A stretch of 64,000 bases of DNA from Gibbula magus (taxonomy: Eukaryota; Mollusca; Gastropoda; Trochida; Trochidae): positions 17,509,530-17,573,529 of the forward strand of contig OW388302.1 in assembly GCA_936450465.1 (NCBI GenBank). Direction: 5' to 3'. The notes beneath the pieces are model-generated. The model was given only the letters and a program-made list of their open reading frames with translations, was not told the origin of the DNA and ran no database searches. Made by a program: the position numbers and the translations under genes. Shown here piece by piece: positions 1 to 11,220 of this stretch. Within the stretch, counting starts at the first letter, position 1. The number at the start of each line of letters is the position of its first letter.

Positions 1-700
1 TTCTCTCAGACATAAAATTCGTGTGTTAGACTTAATGCAAGAAAGAGATTTCAACTGCATTGTTCATTGGCAATGTCAGTAAGCTTTCTTTGTCTAAATT
101 CAGACTTTGTACTTTAAGCACTATCCTGCCTTCATATCGAATGTGTATGTTTCAAGCCGTTTATATTTTAATTGAAAAATGACTGATGCAATATATTTAT
201 TAAAGATCTACACAAACTAGTAGGTTTGTTAACCCAGTTTGTACAATCTCTTAAACATCCAACATTTTAACATGTATCTCTCTCAGGGTTCATTAATTAT
301 TATGACGTTGTTTCCCACATAATTTCTAATTATGATGTATATTATTTGAAATACATGTCTGATATTTAAGATAATGTTATTTAGTGAAGCATTCCTTAAG
401 AAATCGCAATTGTCTCTTGTAGAATTTAATAATGAAAGTCAGTGTACAATTTATAATAAGATAATATCTGTTCGTGTTACTGTCAATCAAGCTAATACAA
501 TGTGGTTGTTTTAGAATTCCTTTACATGGACAAACACGTGAGTGAAATAGGTGAGTGAAATAGGTGAGTGATATAATTGTTTTTCATAGTTTATTACATC
601 CTACAGCAATGGGGCATCAATGAATTCAATTTCACATTATGTTATCACCAACTGAATTTTAATTTAATTTTTAACTCATCATTGTTTATGGCAGCCGCCT
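1..700. repeat. 3' flank of an upstream family member (duplicated unit)
   Basis: This stretch has no gene. It is visibly related to the sequence downstream of A' (about 23.8-24.5 kb), B (about 43.6-44.8 kb) and C (about 60.6-61.2 kb). Shared pieces are the 'ttcgtgtgtt' segment near the start, a 'gaaatacatgt' segment, repeated 'gtgagtgaaatagg' runs near 540 and a 'cctacagcaat' segment near 600. The simplest reading is that it is the downstream flank of another CARD/RING-NHL gene lying just outside the window. Confidence 0.6.
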
Positions 701-732
701 GTCCTGTCCAATCGTCTGTAAACGTTTTGTTT

Positions 733-960
733 TTAGCTCATCAGGCCTGAAAGGCCCGATGGTCTTATGGCATGGCATGGCGTCCGGCGTCCGGTGTCCG
801 GCCATCCGTCCGTAAAGTTTTCGCTTTTTCGACTTCTTCTCCAAAACCAATAACTCCACAGAGCTGAAATTTTATGTGCAGACTCCTTGGCCAACGGGAA
901 TTCTAAATTGTAGATTTTGTAACCCCATGACCCCACATGGGGTCACAGGGATTTTGTAAT
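733..960. repeat. Dispersed repeat, 'gcctgaaaggcccgatgg' family
   Basis: A moderately GC-rich block in AT-rich surroundings begins 'agctcatcaggcctgaaagg', runs through a 'gtccggcgtccgg' stretch and ends in the short palindrome 'tgaccccacatggggtca'. A diverged relative lies at about 6068-6310 and shares 'ctgaaaggcccggtggg', 'cagcttccttggc' and 'aaattgtagac/tttg'. Two diverged copies in one window support a dispersed repeat. Its class is not clear. Confidence 0.55.
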
Positions 961-2900
961 TGACTATTCAATGTGTATTTCTAATGCAGGATATTGAGCT
1001 CGTTTATCGTATCATCAAAACTCTGATATTTATATGTCATTGTTTTTCAATTTATGAGAGTGCTAATCAATACTAACTCAATAATCCGCACAAAACTGAA
1101 TTCAAAACGCTCAGCTGCTAAATGCATAATGTGTCCTTCATAGAGCAAACATAAAAAAAACTGAAATAATGATTAAGGCAGCCGACTTCTACACTTTTAC
1201 AAACGTATAATAATCCCACAGCTCCCATGAGTGTCAAAACGTACAGTTCGAACACAACAGACAACACAAATTCAATTCAAAACATGTAGCTGAATAAAGT
1301 ATATCAGAGCGCTACCACTATTACCTGAACTGGGTTAGTCGAGCTGAATAAAGCTTGAACGTCTTTCAATAAAGATTGCCTTATTCAGGTAAGTGATCAC
1401 TGAATATCACCTTTAGTCATAGTGAATATAATACAGAGTGATATATCAGGTTTTGTGAGTGAGGTGGTTATTGCTTAACGCCACTTGGACAATATTGCAG
1501 CCATTAGCGATGAGAGATTTGATCATTACACTTTACCTTGGCTTTTATTCAAGAGAAGGGGGCAATCATCCAGGAGATCATATACTAATATAATGTAATA
1601 TAAGCCATTTATAATGCGTTAAACTCCACTGGGTCATGCTCAAAGCGCATACAACACAAAAGTCAATAATAGTATAAATGAAAAGTATTCACCATTTCTC
1701 ATGTCCTCCTTCGTAAGGGTAATGTGTTCTTTCCGCTGAGTACTTCTCTTGAATTAGTTACAACCTGAAATATATTTGTTTCTAAGGTTTAAGAACAATA
1801 GATTTATTTTAAAAGATGTTATAATTGAAATAAAATTCAAATTGCCATTAGTAATCCTTATGTATAATCAATTTGTATTTAACAACCCCCTTTCATTTCT
1901 CTCCTCATGTACGTGTAAACTGGAGAACTGTTATTGATCTAAATCTATTTTAATTGCAGTGTGTGTATCATTATATAGTAAGGCAATGAAAACGTTCAAG
2001 GTTTATTTTGAAAACCTATATATGGATAAGGTAAAACAAGTTAATTTCATCACCTGGAAACCCTTATCGATTCTCGGATAAAGTAGACCCGGGTTGCATA
2101 GAAAATGTCACCTGAATCCTCGTTTTGAATGTGTTGCATTCAGTAATTCAGTGAGTTGAGACAGGTTGTCCAGGCAGGTATAGACAGGTATACAATAATT
2201 TAACCAAACTACATGTATATGCATATACAACCAGCCACTTCATGATTGTGTAATCTGTAGTCGGATTGCTTCTTTGTAATGCTAGCCAGGCGAGGGTTAC
2301 TGAAATGAATTCCTTTGAGATTCACTTCAATATGAATTTAATTTTTTAACAAACCTGGTTCTGCCGGTTAACATCAGAAGATAAACATTTTCATAACAAT
2401 TCTATTTCACTGTTTAAACCTTCTCTTTATACAAGATTACTGACATCTAATATACCTTGCTATTCATTACTCTGAATACAAGACGTGTCCTCATATTCTC
2501 ACAGAATCACATTGATTGTGACACAAACTTTATTGTATATAACTGAAACAAAAAGGCAAAACTCAGAACAGTTTTGATTAAAAAAACTCCTTTTCGGATG
2601 TATTTATCATTTCTGTTTTAATTTTGTTTGAGAAAGACTATTTGCCTTATCATCATATGAGGTATAACTAGGAGAGAACCTTTCATATGTCTAAATGGTA
2701 TTAATATAGATATTGAATACAGTGTGATATAGGGTATTCAATATTCCGAGGCAGTGTTAACACTCACAGTTTCTCCTGAAGAAAGAGTTTTGAAATGGTG
2801 AATGGTTACCACCTCTGTGTTTGAATAGTATAATCCTGGACATGATTTAGCAGTTTGTGAATAGCATTTGGACGGTTGTATAGCATGAATTCTATGCAAT
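961..2900. other. Gene-less AT-rich stretch
   Basis: No convincing coding sequence on either strand. A short SINE-like piece near 1459-1500 ('gtgagtgaggtggttattgc') resembles the end of the SINE family seen at 4.3 and 40.2 kb. Nothing else is recognised. Confidence 0.5.
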
Positions 2901-2939
2901 CTCCCTGGTCCACCTGCCTTTGCGACGTCAGGAGGTTAT

Positions 2940-3016
2940 TTCTGCTTTAAACATTAACCAGTACTACACAAATACACTATCAACATTTCAGTTCAGAAAA
3001 TCAGGACGCCGTCAAG
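2940..3016 (+). other. Possible non-coding first exon of gene A (donor at 3016/3017)
   Basis: A strong donor consensus, 'gtcaag|gtaagttta', lies at 3016/3017. Gene A's CARD exon at 6481 starts right after an acceptor ('catgtttcag') with only two bases before the ATG, so an upstream untranslated exon must exist. This donor is the best candidate I see. The start of the exon is not defined, and I see no clear similarity to the putative first exon of gene B. Confidence 0.3.
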
Positions 3017-3747
3017 GTAAGTTTAGCAGGTTTAAAAGTATATAGGAATTGATCAATCGTAATTAGCTACAATATCAACTATGTAAAGGTATAGGTGTAA
3101 TATGAGAACCAAACCTGCTATCAATGTATATATGTAAACACTATTCATAAATTCTTCTGTACCACATGTATTGTTTGATGTTAACACCCACATTGCTAGC
3201 AATGTACCTGTTTATACATTTTCCTTATGCTTCATTTATGCCTCACATATTACTCCCGTACGTTATTTTGATTATTGAATCAACCAATCACACGTACAGT
3301 TACAACACACAAGACGTACAAGTTTGTGATACGGTAAATAAATAGCATTGTTATAATTCAGAACCACTAGGAGTCTCTATTTTATCTTTATTCAAACCAT
3401 AAACGTGAATGCACGATACATGATGCATGAACGTGCTTCTTCATGATGTTAAGACAAGGCTTTCAGCTCTTTCTATCAAACAGGTAGTACTTTATACTAA
3501 TGCAGAAACTATTTAATGAGTGTCAGTGTAATACACTGTCTATCAAACAATATGTATGTAATAGAATACTGAATGGAAATTGCCAAACTTTAAGTTTATT
3601 TCATCTTGTTATGTATGGATATTTGTTAACTATCAACTTTACACATCTAGCACAAGATACATCTATATATCAAGTCTATTTAGTGCATGTGTATAGAGTA
3701 ATTCTATAACGGTATTTACTGCATGAGATTGATTTGAAATTGTATCA

Positions 3748-3960
3748 AAGATTTATCATCCAAAACTGGGTTTCACATGAGATATCCGTTGTATGAGATC
3801 AAGTAACACCTCCTAGGAGATATCGTTATGACAGTAGATTGTGAACAATGCCCTGTTGGCATCAGCTACATGACATCACAATGTTTTTTGCATCATCAAG
3901 TAATGACATCACAATGCTAAGACATCATAATCACAAAACAATGACATAACAGCACTGGAA
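3748..3960. repeat. Duplicated non-coding block shared with 32630-32820
   Basis: This segment matches 32630-32820 in order: 'tttatcatccaaaa', 'gagatcaagt', 'ggagatatcgtt', 'caatgccctgt', 'catgacatcac'. It lies in the intron after gene A's putative first exon. The partner lies downstream of the orphan promoter copy. Both therefore belong to duplicated gene-unit 5' regions. No coding potential is seen. Confidence 0.6.
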
Positions 3961-4276
3961 GCCAAATGGGAGTTTTGTGTCCATATATGTTCATTCTTCA
4001 TTAAAAACTAAAAAAGAATGATTTTGAATGATAAATAGAATCTCTCCCTCGCGTCGTCTGATATCAATTATATTAACACTCATTGATAAAAGTCAAAATA
4101 TCCCCGGCAAGCCTCGGATTTTTGTAACTTTTATCAACTCATGTTGATATATTTGATTTCAGAAGAAGGGTGACAGTTACTGCTTTGGTATAAAATAACA
4201 CGGTTATATATGTACTAGTAATGTTGAAAGAGAAAGATTGCCAATGTTACACCTCACAGTAAACAAAAACAATTCA

Positions 4277-4588
4277 ATGAGGTGAGGTGAATCGAGTAAG
4301 GGTTTAACGCAGCTGTCAAGAGTATTTCACTTATATCACCGCTGCTAGTATTATGGATGGGAGAAAGCCTGCAACGCCATGTGGCTATGCACTGCGGTGA
4401 AACCTGCGAGCAGCGGCTGGAACTTGGTGGTACTGCGCTAAAATTCAGTGTAGCATTGCACCCAAACCTTACTGCGTGTAGAACAGTTCTCTACTGCAGA
4501 CCAAGTTGCCTTGCCCCAGGGGGGATTCGAACCCCGGACCTCTTGATCCGAAGTCTAACGCACTAATTACTGTGCTATCCCGTCCCCA
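4277..4588 (-). repeat. tRNA-derived SINE
   Basis: The right end, read on the minus strand, has a tRNA-like head: an A-box-like 'tagcacagtaattagtgcg' and a B-box-like 'ggttcgaatcc'. The body continues leftward to a 'ggtgaggtga' end. A second, better copy with target-site duplications is at 40221-40540 and shares most of the body, including 'gtggctatgca' and 'ctactgcaga'. Minus-strand reading frames over it are not genes. Confidence 0.8.
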
Positions 4589-5634
4589 CGAGTACAATGA
4601 TAGCTATATAAAGAGAAGTGACTCCAATATGATATAGTAATGTTTGATCATTGTTTGCAATAGAAGCTGAGGTGGTTGACCACACCAGAGAGCTGATTGT
4701 AGTACAGTAGAACAATGACACGTCATGAACAGACAAAGACTTCTATTTTTTCTATATTGAGAGGATGCGTCGGTAAAGTGACTAATTATTCTCTGTTTGA
4801 ACTATGTAGCTAATGTGTCCTCATTCTTCATCTATGTATTTCATAGTGACTAGAGATCCATTGTGGTAATTATGTACAGACGGAGCTATTTACCTGTCGT
4901 CTCTGTGCTAAAAACAAATAATTGAAATCATGTCCTCCTTTTAACAAGAACTTATGATATGATTTACCTTCATTCCAATATCTAAATCCACTTGCAAGGT
5001 TCATCTAATTTGAACACAGTCAGTTTAATAAATTTAAGAAATCAGTAATAGAGTAAGTGTAGCCTATAGTCGGTCAAACTTGTGGGATTGCTTTTTCCGA
5101 AAATATCTAATTCATTTTTCAGTTCTGTAAAATCAATATGGGCATCAATTTTAACATTGATTTCATAGCTTAACTAAAAAATTGTCTTTATAACTATGAG
5201 TATATGTTTGTGGTTGTTTTGATACTGCATAATCAAATAATTTAATGTATAACATGCTGTTTAAACTTGTAATTCACGTGCTTGACCTAATTTACTGTGG
5301 GATTTAGCTGGTGAATGGAAGGATTGTCTCAAAATGGAAGAGTCACTTACTTAAATGTTTTCAGAACAATTCACCTCGAGCGTTATAACTTTGAGATGTT
5401 CCCCAAAACCTACGCACATAGTAAAACTTACTTCAGATCATGAACATGAATCTCAAGCTTATGCGACCTGCTAGAAATTACCTCAAAAACTCCTACTCCC
5501 GCCTTGTGATAATAAAACAAACCCTAAAATATAATGAGAGCTATTTAAAAAATACCGTTTAGATCATAGTTGTTAGTGTTTGAGCCGTGGTTGCGATGCT
5601 TGTATTAAAAGAAGAACATAACTCAAATAAACAT

Positions 5635-5640
5635 TTTATT
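5635..5640 (-). terminator. Poly(A) signal AATAAA
   Basis: TTTATT on the plus strand is AATAAA on the minus strand, about 75 nt after the stop of the minus-strand exon at 5716-5808. This spacing fits a short 3' UTR. Confidence 0.55.
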
Positions 5641-5715
5641 ACACCAATATTGTTTTTACAGTTTAAACAGCTGAGAGCAATCATGAAGTATGTACAGTGA
5701 TATCAATGTTGACGT

Positions 5716-5808
5716 TCAGAAGTATTCAGGTGGTTCTTCTCGAGCTCCGGCGTCCTTTTCAACTTCATTCACCATAGATAGAGTTGTCTGGACAATACTT
5801 CCCAAAAC
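5716..5808 (-). CDS. Minus-strand terminal coding exon, unknown protein
   Basis: On the minus strand, an acceptor 'tattctttacag' ends at 5809. It is followed by 30 open codons and a TGA at 5716-5718, then AATAAA at 5635-5640. The peptide ends '...EKDAGAREEPPEYF', an acidic, charged tail like a protein C-terminus. Reading from the acceptor gives phase 0. I do not recognise the protein. It lies antisense inside the putative first intron of gene A, so it is either the 3' end of a nested or overlapping minus-strand gene or a fragment copied with one. No upstream exon is certain. A phase-compatible candidate at 18303-18410 is far away and on the other side of gene A. Confidence 0.4.
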   Translation of the reverse strand, partial: VLGSIVQTTLSMVNEVEKDAGAREEPPEYF

Positions 5809-6067
5809 CTGTAAAGAATATTAAAAAGCCTTGTGAAAGTTATTTACATATTATCTGTAGCATGCAGGCCATTTAATGTTCAGTAACCTATGTTTAGTTT
5901 TACACCATTTCAATCAAGTTGACGTAAAATATTTACACAGTGATGTAAAATTGGGTACTGTTTGTAACCAAATATATTAAAAGTCTATAAAAACCAGAGG
6001 AAGATATACGAAAAGTCACAGTGAAACAATGTTTGCTAGGCAAGTGATTTGTGCACTTTTGCTCGTG

Positions 6068-6310
6068 TGGTTAATTCATCGTTCTGAAAGGCCCGGTGGG
6101 ATTATGGCATCACAAAGTATCCAAGGCTAATCGGGACAATGAATTGTAGATCTGTTGAACACGAGACCCCTTATAAGGGCCAACAGGAGTCATGACCTCA
6201 ATATCTGTATTCAAGTATTCTTCATTTCGAAAAGTTTTTGAAACCTGCCATGTTGTGTGCAGCTTCCTTGGCTACTGCGATAATAAATTGTAGACTTTGT
6301 TTCATCTCCA
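6068..6310. repeat. Dispersed repeat, second copy of the 733-960 family
   Basis: Diverged relative of 733-960: 'ctgaaaggcccggtggg', 'ttatggcat', 'cagcttccttggc' and 'aaattgtagac' occur in the same order. It lies in the region just upstream of gene A's CARD exon. No coding potential. Confidence 0.5.
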
Positions 6311-7654
6311 GAAGTATTAGCCCTTACTTTGAAATGAATACAATCTCGCACATGTTCAAAAGCATAATGATTTTATGATAAGTGAATTACTTACTCAGTC
6401 TTAGTTCAACACACGACTCTTCCTGACAAGACTTGTAAAACACTTGAAAAATTGGTTTATACTGTTATTTCATGTTTCAGCCATGGCAAGGCGACAGAGG
6501 GGTGCACTAAATCCTGATGACGAGGACAGATTACGACAAAACTGGGGACTCTTAAACAGGGAGCTAGATGGAGAAGATCTGGTAGACACAATGTTTGAGA
6601 ATTTTTTCTATGGATGATGTTACAGAGGTCAGATATGCAGAAAAACATTCTCGTAAAAAGAGAACAGAAGTGTTTCTTGAGAAACTGTGTTATACAGGTG
6701 TAAATGGATATGGTGTGTTTCTAGAAGCTCTGAGGAAAGCAAGTTATCAACATGTGGCTGAGAAACTCGAGAAAACTGTTGTTCCATCTCAGGTTGAACG
6801 AGGTAAGTAAGTTAAGAAAACCTAAGTATATAAGGTCGACCTTGAATTTGGTCCTTTTCTATTTCCAATATTAATCTTCTATTTCCAATATTGGTCTATG
6901 GGAACTAAAATGTTACATAAAAGAACAAGGGCATCGCACTGATAACATTTCCTTGTCTTCTCAGGAACCAAAATATGTTGAAATATTGTTTAAGGTATTG
7001 TAGATGGTTAGTTCTAAATAATGTTCACTATGAGTATTGAAGTTTGTTTTCTGGCAAATCTTTATGAACTTGATTGGGTTATCTGGTCATAAATGGTAAT
7101 AGTCATCTTGCCGATTTTAACCTGGTAGGTTGAGACATAATAGATTGATTATAATGTAGTAGTAGACATAGCAATTTTTGTAAGATAGTTACTACATAAA
7201 AATTCAAATTTAGTTTAATTGACTTCTTAAGACATGATATCGTTTGCATCGCTCGTTGTTTATGCAGCAAGTCAAATTTAGCACAAACAGGTTGGAAATG
7301 GTTTGGTCTCAATTCAAATGGAAATCATATTTTTATTGTCAAAGTTAAATGTTGCGAAACTTCAAACTCGACATTGATTTGTGCATTATCTTAATTACAA
7401 TCTTGTGTGATACAATTACTCAATTAAAAATATTTTAACATTTTAAGTGCTCGACATGGTCTCTAAAACCATTCTTAGCCTCCATTACCTTTTGAAACGT
7501 TCTGTATAAGGAGTTAATGAGAAAGAGGAGTTCACCATATGGAAGTTAGCAAATACAGATTAAGTCCCTGTCATCTTCCTTTGTTACAAACAGGATGTAT
7601 CCTTGGCATGTCCAGTTCATCACTTATATAATTAAACATAATAAATTTGCAATA

Positions 7655-9244
7655 TAGATGTATATACACATGAAAACATGTATTTCATTATTATGACATT
7701 TTGCATTTTTTTTAATCTGTGGATCATACTGATATTTTTCCAGGGCTTCAATTTCGGTTTGTGTTTCTCAAAAACGCATATTCATTTTATTGCTTGTAGT
7801 GGGAAAATATAAATAACATCAAGTTGAAAGTTATTAGATGAAATTATCATTTAATTAGATGAAACTGTCATTTTATTAGATGAAACAGATGAATTAGATG
7901 AAACTATCATTTAATTAGATGAAACTATCATCTAATTTTGAATTAGCATTTTAATGATGTTAATAACCAACTCTTTGCTTTTATTTCTATCACAAGCATA
8001 ATTTACAAGTATGATCGACAGTCATAATGATAATTAAAAAATGAAGTGTAACTTGTGTCAATATAGCAACACCTGACCTGTCAGTGATATTAACTATCAA
8101 TACAATTAATAAAACAAAACTTGCGACAATTAAATAGTCTTGCAGGAATCACAAACAAATTTTCCGTTTACTAATATGACCTTAAACATTGATCAGAACT
8201 TTGATTGTCACTTTGCTTATATATCTATCATTGACACAGACACTATCTAACATAGATGACATTGATGTTTTCCAGGACCTGACCTTTGCTCCGTGTGTAA
8301 AGAAGACGGGAAGACAACTCCATCTACACACTGGTGTTTTGAATGCCAAGCTTCATTCTGCAAGAGATGTCTGAGACTTCATAGTAAAATGCCAAATCTG
8401 AAGTATCATGACATTGTCCCAAATTCAGAGAAAGGAAAGCATATAGATAAGGATCACATGAGCTTAAGACACGACCGTGATAATAAGAAGAAAGACATCG
8501 AAGTGATTGAGATGAAGATAAACAAGATGAGTATGAATTCACAGCGAATTGACAGCATAGATCTGACAGTATCACCTGTACTAGATGGAGTTATTGAAGC
8601 TAAACTTAGTCTGGGAGACAGTTGTTCTGTTACAGATTGTTTGATAATGAACAGTGCAGATACAAAAATAACTGTGTTCGCTGAGTATACAAAACGACAT
8701 CTGAAATCATTTTACACTAGAGGTGGACAGTCATGTTCAAGTGTACTCCAAGTGTCCGGTAGTCCCAGGTGTATAACAGTTATCAGTGAAGGTAAGGTAG
8801 CTGTGTCTCTTCCTGACTCTCAACGTATCATCACAGCTGCTGTGACTCCTGACCTGGAACTCCTGTCTACAATACAGACAAGTAAGAAATACAAAGGTCT
8901 GTCTACTCTGGATCAGTCAACACTTGTGGCCGGCTCTAATGATACACCCTCTGTAGATCTGATTGATATGAAGGGAACCATCTTGAAGACCTTCACAACA
9001 CTTCCTGCCATAGAAAAGAGCTTCATTGATCCTCACTACATACATGTAACCAGACAAGGCACTATCCTGGTGTCACACCATGGTCTGAAATCTATCACCT
9101 GTCTGACACAGACTGGTGACATTGTATTCACATACACACCCATTGGAGACAGAGCATTGAGAGTTCCATGGGGAATTACATCCACCAGTACAGGAGACAT
9201 TCTTGTAGCTGACTATCCTGCACACAAAGTGATTCATCTCAGTG
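7655..9244. repeat. Near-identical duplicated segment, copy 1 (partner 21301-22884)
   Basis: From 'tagatgtatatacac' in the intron to 'cattctcag/tctcagtga' in the last NHL repeat, this segment matches 21301-22884 almost base for base. The exon part appears identical. Only the intron differs, by the copy number of a 'ttagatgaaactatcattta' repeat and a short indel. Outside the edges, similarity drops to nothing on the left and to ordinary paralog level on the right. This indicates a recent partial duplication or gene conversion. Confidence 0.85.
7837..7940. repeat. Short tandem repeat, ~20 bp unit, in intron of gene A
   Basis: About five imperfect copies of 'attagatgaaactatcatt'. The duplicate at 21478-21560 has about one unit fewer, so copy number has changed since duplication. 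Confidence 0.7.
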
Positions 9245-9390
9245 AATCAGGAGAGTTCATCAGAGATATTCTGACAGCAGAGGATGGTTTAGAGAATCCA
9301 ACCGGTATGTGTTTTGATGGAGACAAACTGTGTGTTACATTGATGAACAAGGGTTTACATCAATACAGATTTTGTTATGAGTGTATATAG

Positions 9391-10130
9391 AGGTTGACAT
9401 GGTCATACTAATTATGGCACAAATTACTGAACCTGAAACTACTTATGAAACAAAATGACTGAACCTAAAACAGACACGCAGTTGCCAAGATTCTTATGTA
9501 TAGTCGACTGTAGCATCAAAGTTGTGTCAATGGACCCATCCGTGTGTTACATTAATGCTGAATGTAATTAACCTAATTACATATTTGTCAAGAATAGATG
9601 ACTCAAACTTCAACATATCAGCGTCAATGTCATCAAGTCGTACACAAATGTATTTGTAAAATGAATTTACACAATTCCCAAAAACTTAAATAAAGCAAAA
9701 TACCCTTACTTAGTGATAAACATGCAAAGCAAACATTGTCTTTAAATTTTTAGTTTTGCTCAAAAAATTAACCCAGCCATGTGTCAATAAGACATTTCCT
9801 CCAGAACACAAATCTTTTAAATTTTTCAAATCTTGCTTTAAGAGATGGTAATCAATTTATCAAAGTCAGGGAAACACAAGGACGACTATATGATATACTG
9901 CTTGCTAGTAAATATGTGTGTTCAAGCATTCAAACGTTAGCGCATCTTGCCTGTTGTTCACGTGCAAACGGTAGTCCTGTTTATACATGCCGTGTCAATG
10001 CTTTTGACATTTTGTACATTTCTTCATGCTGCACGTTCACGTTAAATTGGGTTGCATATAGCGTGCTTTCATTTTACAAAATGCCAAGAAACCAAGTTGG
10101 CGGATGCTGCCGATAGATCGGTGATAGAAC
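9391..10130. repeat. 3' flank of gene A, related to flanks of the other units
   Basis: Downstream of the gene A stop, 'actacttatgaaacaaaatg' and later pieces recur after A', B and C, though A's flank is the most diverged. An AATAAA at 9689-9694 could serve as poly(A) signal. No gene seen. A 111-codon open frame here has no recognisable protein features. Confidence 0.5.
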
Positions 10131-10543
10131 TTTCCCTTTAAAAAAAAACATGCGATCAGCCATGATTGCTTCAGACGCCCTTTTCGGAGTTGGTAACATT
10201 GGTTACCCTTCTCAGTGCATCAATCAATTAACTTACATACACCTTACTATATCCTTTAACACTTAACACTTCGATACATTCATTTCTGTAACGCACATAT
10301 ATTTACATTTTCTCTCATAAGCCTTAATGAACTTTCAAATCTATGATTAGTACATGAAATATCGAAAAAAAGATCGTTGTAATCTACACCCATTCAGAAA
10401 TTTTTTAAACATTCACTTATTTACACTGGTAGTGGTTACGTACCAAATGGAATTGAAAATTTGAAAATAAAACGGTGAATTTGAACAGTTCATTTAGATA
10501 CATTTATCATAGAGGTACAATACCATTTGTTTTTTAATTTTGT

Positions 10544-10569
10544 GGGGGGGGGGGGGGGGGGGGGGGGGG
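10544..10569 (+). repeat. Run of 26 consecutive G
   Basis: A homopolymer of about 26 G sits about 80 bp before the GC-rich coding-like block at 10649-11220. It could form G-quadruplexes. Its exact length is unreliable in most sequencing methods. Confidence 0.85.
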
Positions 10570-10648
10570 CCAGTCCAATAATAGAAATTGTGTTTGAACC
10601 AAAAAAGAAATCAAACCACTGTGATTGACTTTGTAACATTTGTTGCAG

Positions 10649-11220
10649 ACAAGGATTTTCTCTGTTTTAAGGTAAGCGAGAACGAGGAAGAAATCCCCCC
10701 TGCGCCGGTCGAGAAGAGACACGTTATCATGCGCGTCCCCAGTATCAAGTGGAAGGACTTTGGGATGAGCCTAATTCTCAGCAACGTCCCCATGTCCCCT
10801 AAGTTCATCAATGGAAGCTTTGCCGCAGTTTTTGACAACAACAACATGATCGTTGAATTCGCAAGGGTGATAAGCCGGGGTGACTTCAACGGAAAAGCAC
10901 TGCGGTTATCTCCCCGGAGGCGTATCAAGTTGAGGGATCAGTCTAAACAGCAAAGTTTAGACTGCAATCTTTTCGCAATCAAGCGGGCCCCTTGAAGGTT
11001 CAAGCAGGGTTCTCTTGATTCGAAGATTGACGAAATTCTGGAGACGTCGTCCTATGAGAGCGACTCGCAAGTGGGATTCTACCGAGGTGACAGTGTGGAG
11101 GAAAATGGCGACGAACCGGAAGTTAAAGGGGGCAAGGTCGTTGAGGGAAGTAACGGCCATCTTGTTTTGAACGGAGTGCACTTGATTTGTAAGCATAGTG
11201 GTAAGCCGTTTGAAGATTAA
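10649..11220 (+). pseudogene. Unrecognised GC-rich coding-like frame with one internal TGA
   Basis: A possible acceptor ('catttgttgcag') ends at 10648. The same frame then stays open to a TAA at 11218-11220, broken only by a TGA at 10993-10995. After the TGA the frame still looks coding: acidic, Ser/Gly-rich, ending 'HSGKPFED'. Before it lies a mixed hydrophobic and basic region ('RVPSIKWKDFGMS', 'RLSPRRRIKLRDQ'). GC content, CpG frequency and C/G-ending codons are clearly higher than in the surroundings or in the TRIM-like genes. There are about 115 residues before the stop and 74 after. I do not recognise a domain. Possibilities are an exon of a host gene, a transferred or mobile-element or viral fragment, a gene killed by one nonsense change, or stop readthrough. 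A GTAAGC at 10672 could be a donor, but the coding signal continues past it. Confidence 0.5.

Larger units (their letters stand above)
6483..9390 (+). pseudogene. Gene A: CARD-B-box-NHL gene, CARD exon frameshifted
   Basis: Two exons are seen, 6483-6802 and 8276-9390, joined by a phase-1 intron (donor 'cgag|gtaagtaag', acceptor 'gttttccag'). Exon 1 is a close relative of gene B's CARD exon but is 320 nt long, not 325. Five bases are missing near 6593-6600, so the frame fails and only the second half of the CARD remains open (from the ATG at 6611). Exon 2 codes for one B-box (C-x2-C, then C-x2-C, C-x2-C and H) fused almost directly to a linker (IEVIEMKINKM) and an NHL-type propeller. The second B-box and coiled coil of gene B are missing in frame. 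The C-terminus ends RFCYECI, unlike the RFG or RFV of its relatives. In this family CARD mediates homotypic signalling contacts and NHL binds protein or RNA. Here the product is probably not functional as a CARD protein, unless another first exon is used or the deletion is a sequencing error. Confidence 0.75.

Noticed and set aside
4357..4566. 69-codon plus-strand frame
   Set aside because: It lies inside the tRNA-derived SINE, and the same frame pattern recurs in the copy at 40.2 kb.
8324..8575. 83-codon minus-strand open frame, repeated at 21964-22215
   Set aside because: It is the antisense shadow of the B-box part of the A and A' large exon, and its repetition follows from the duplication.
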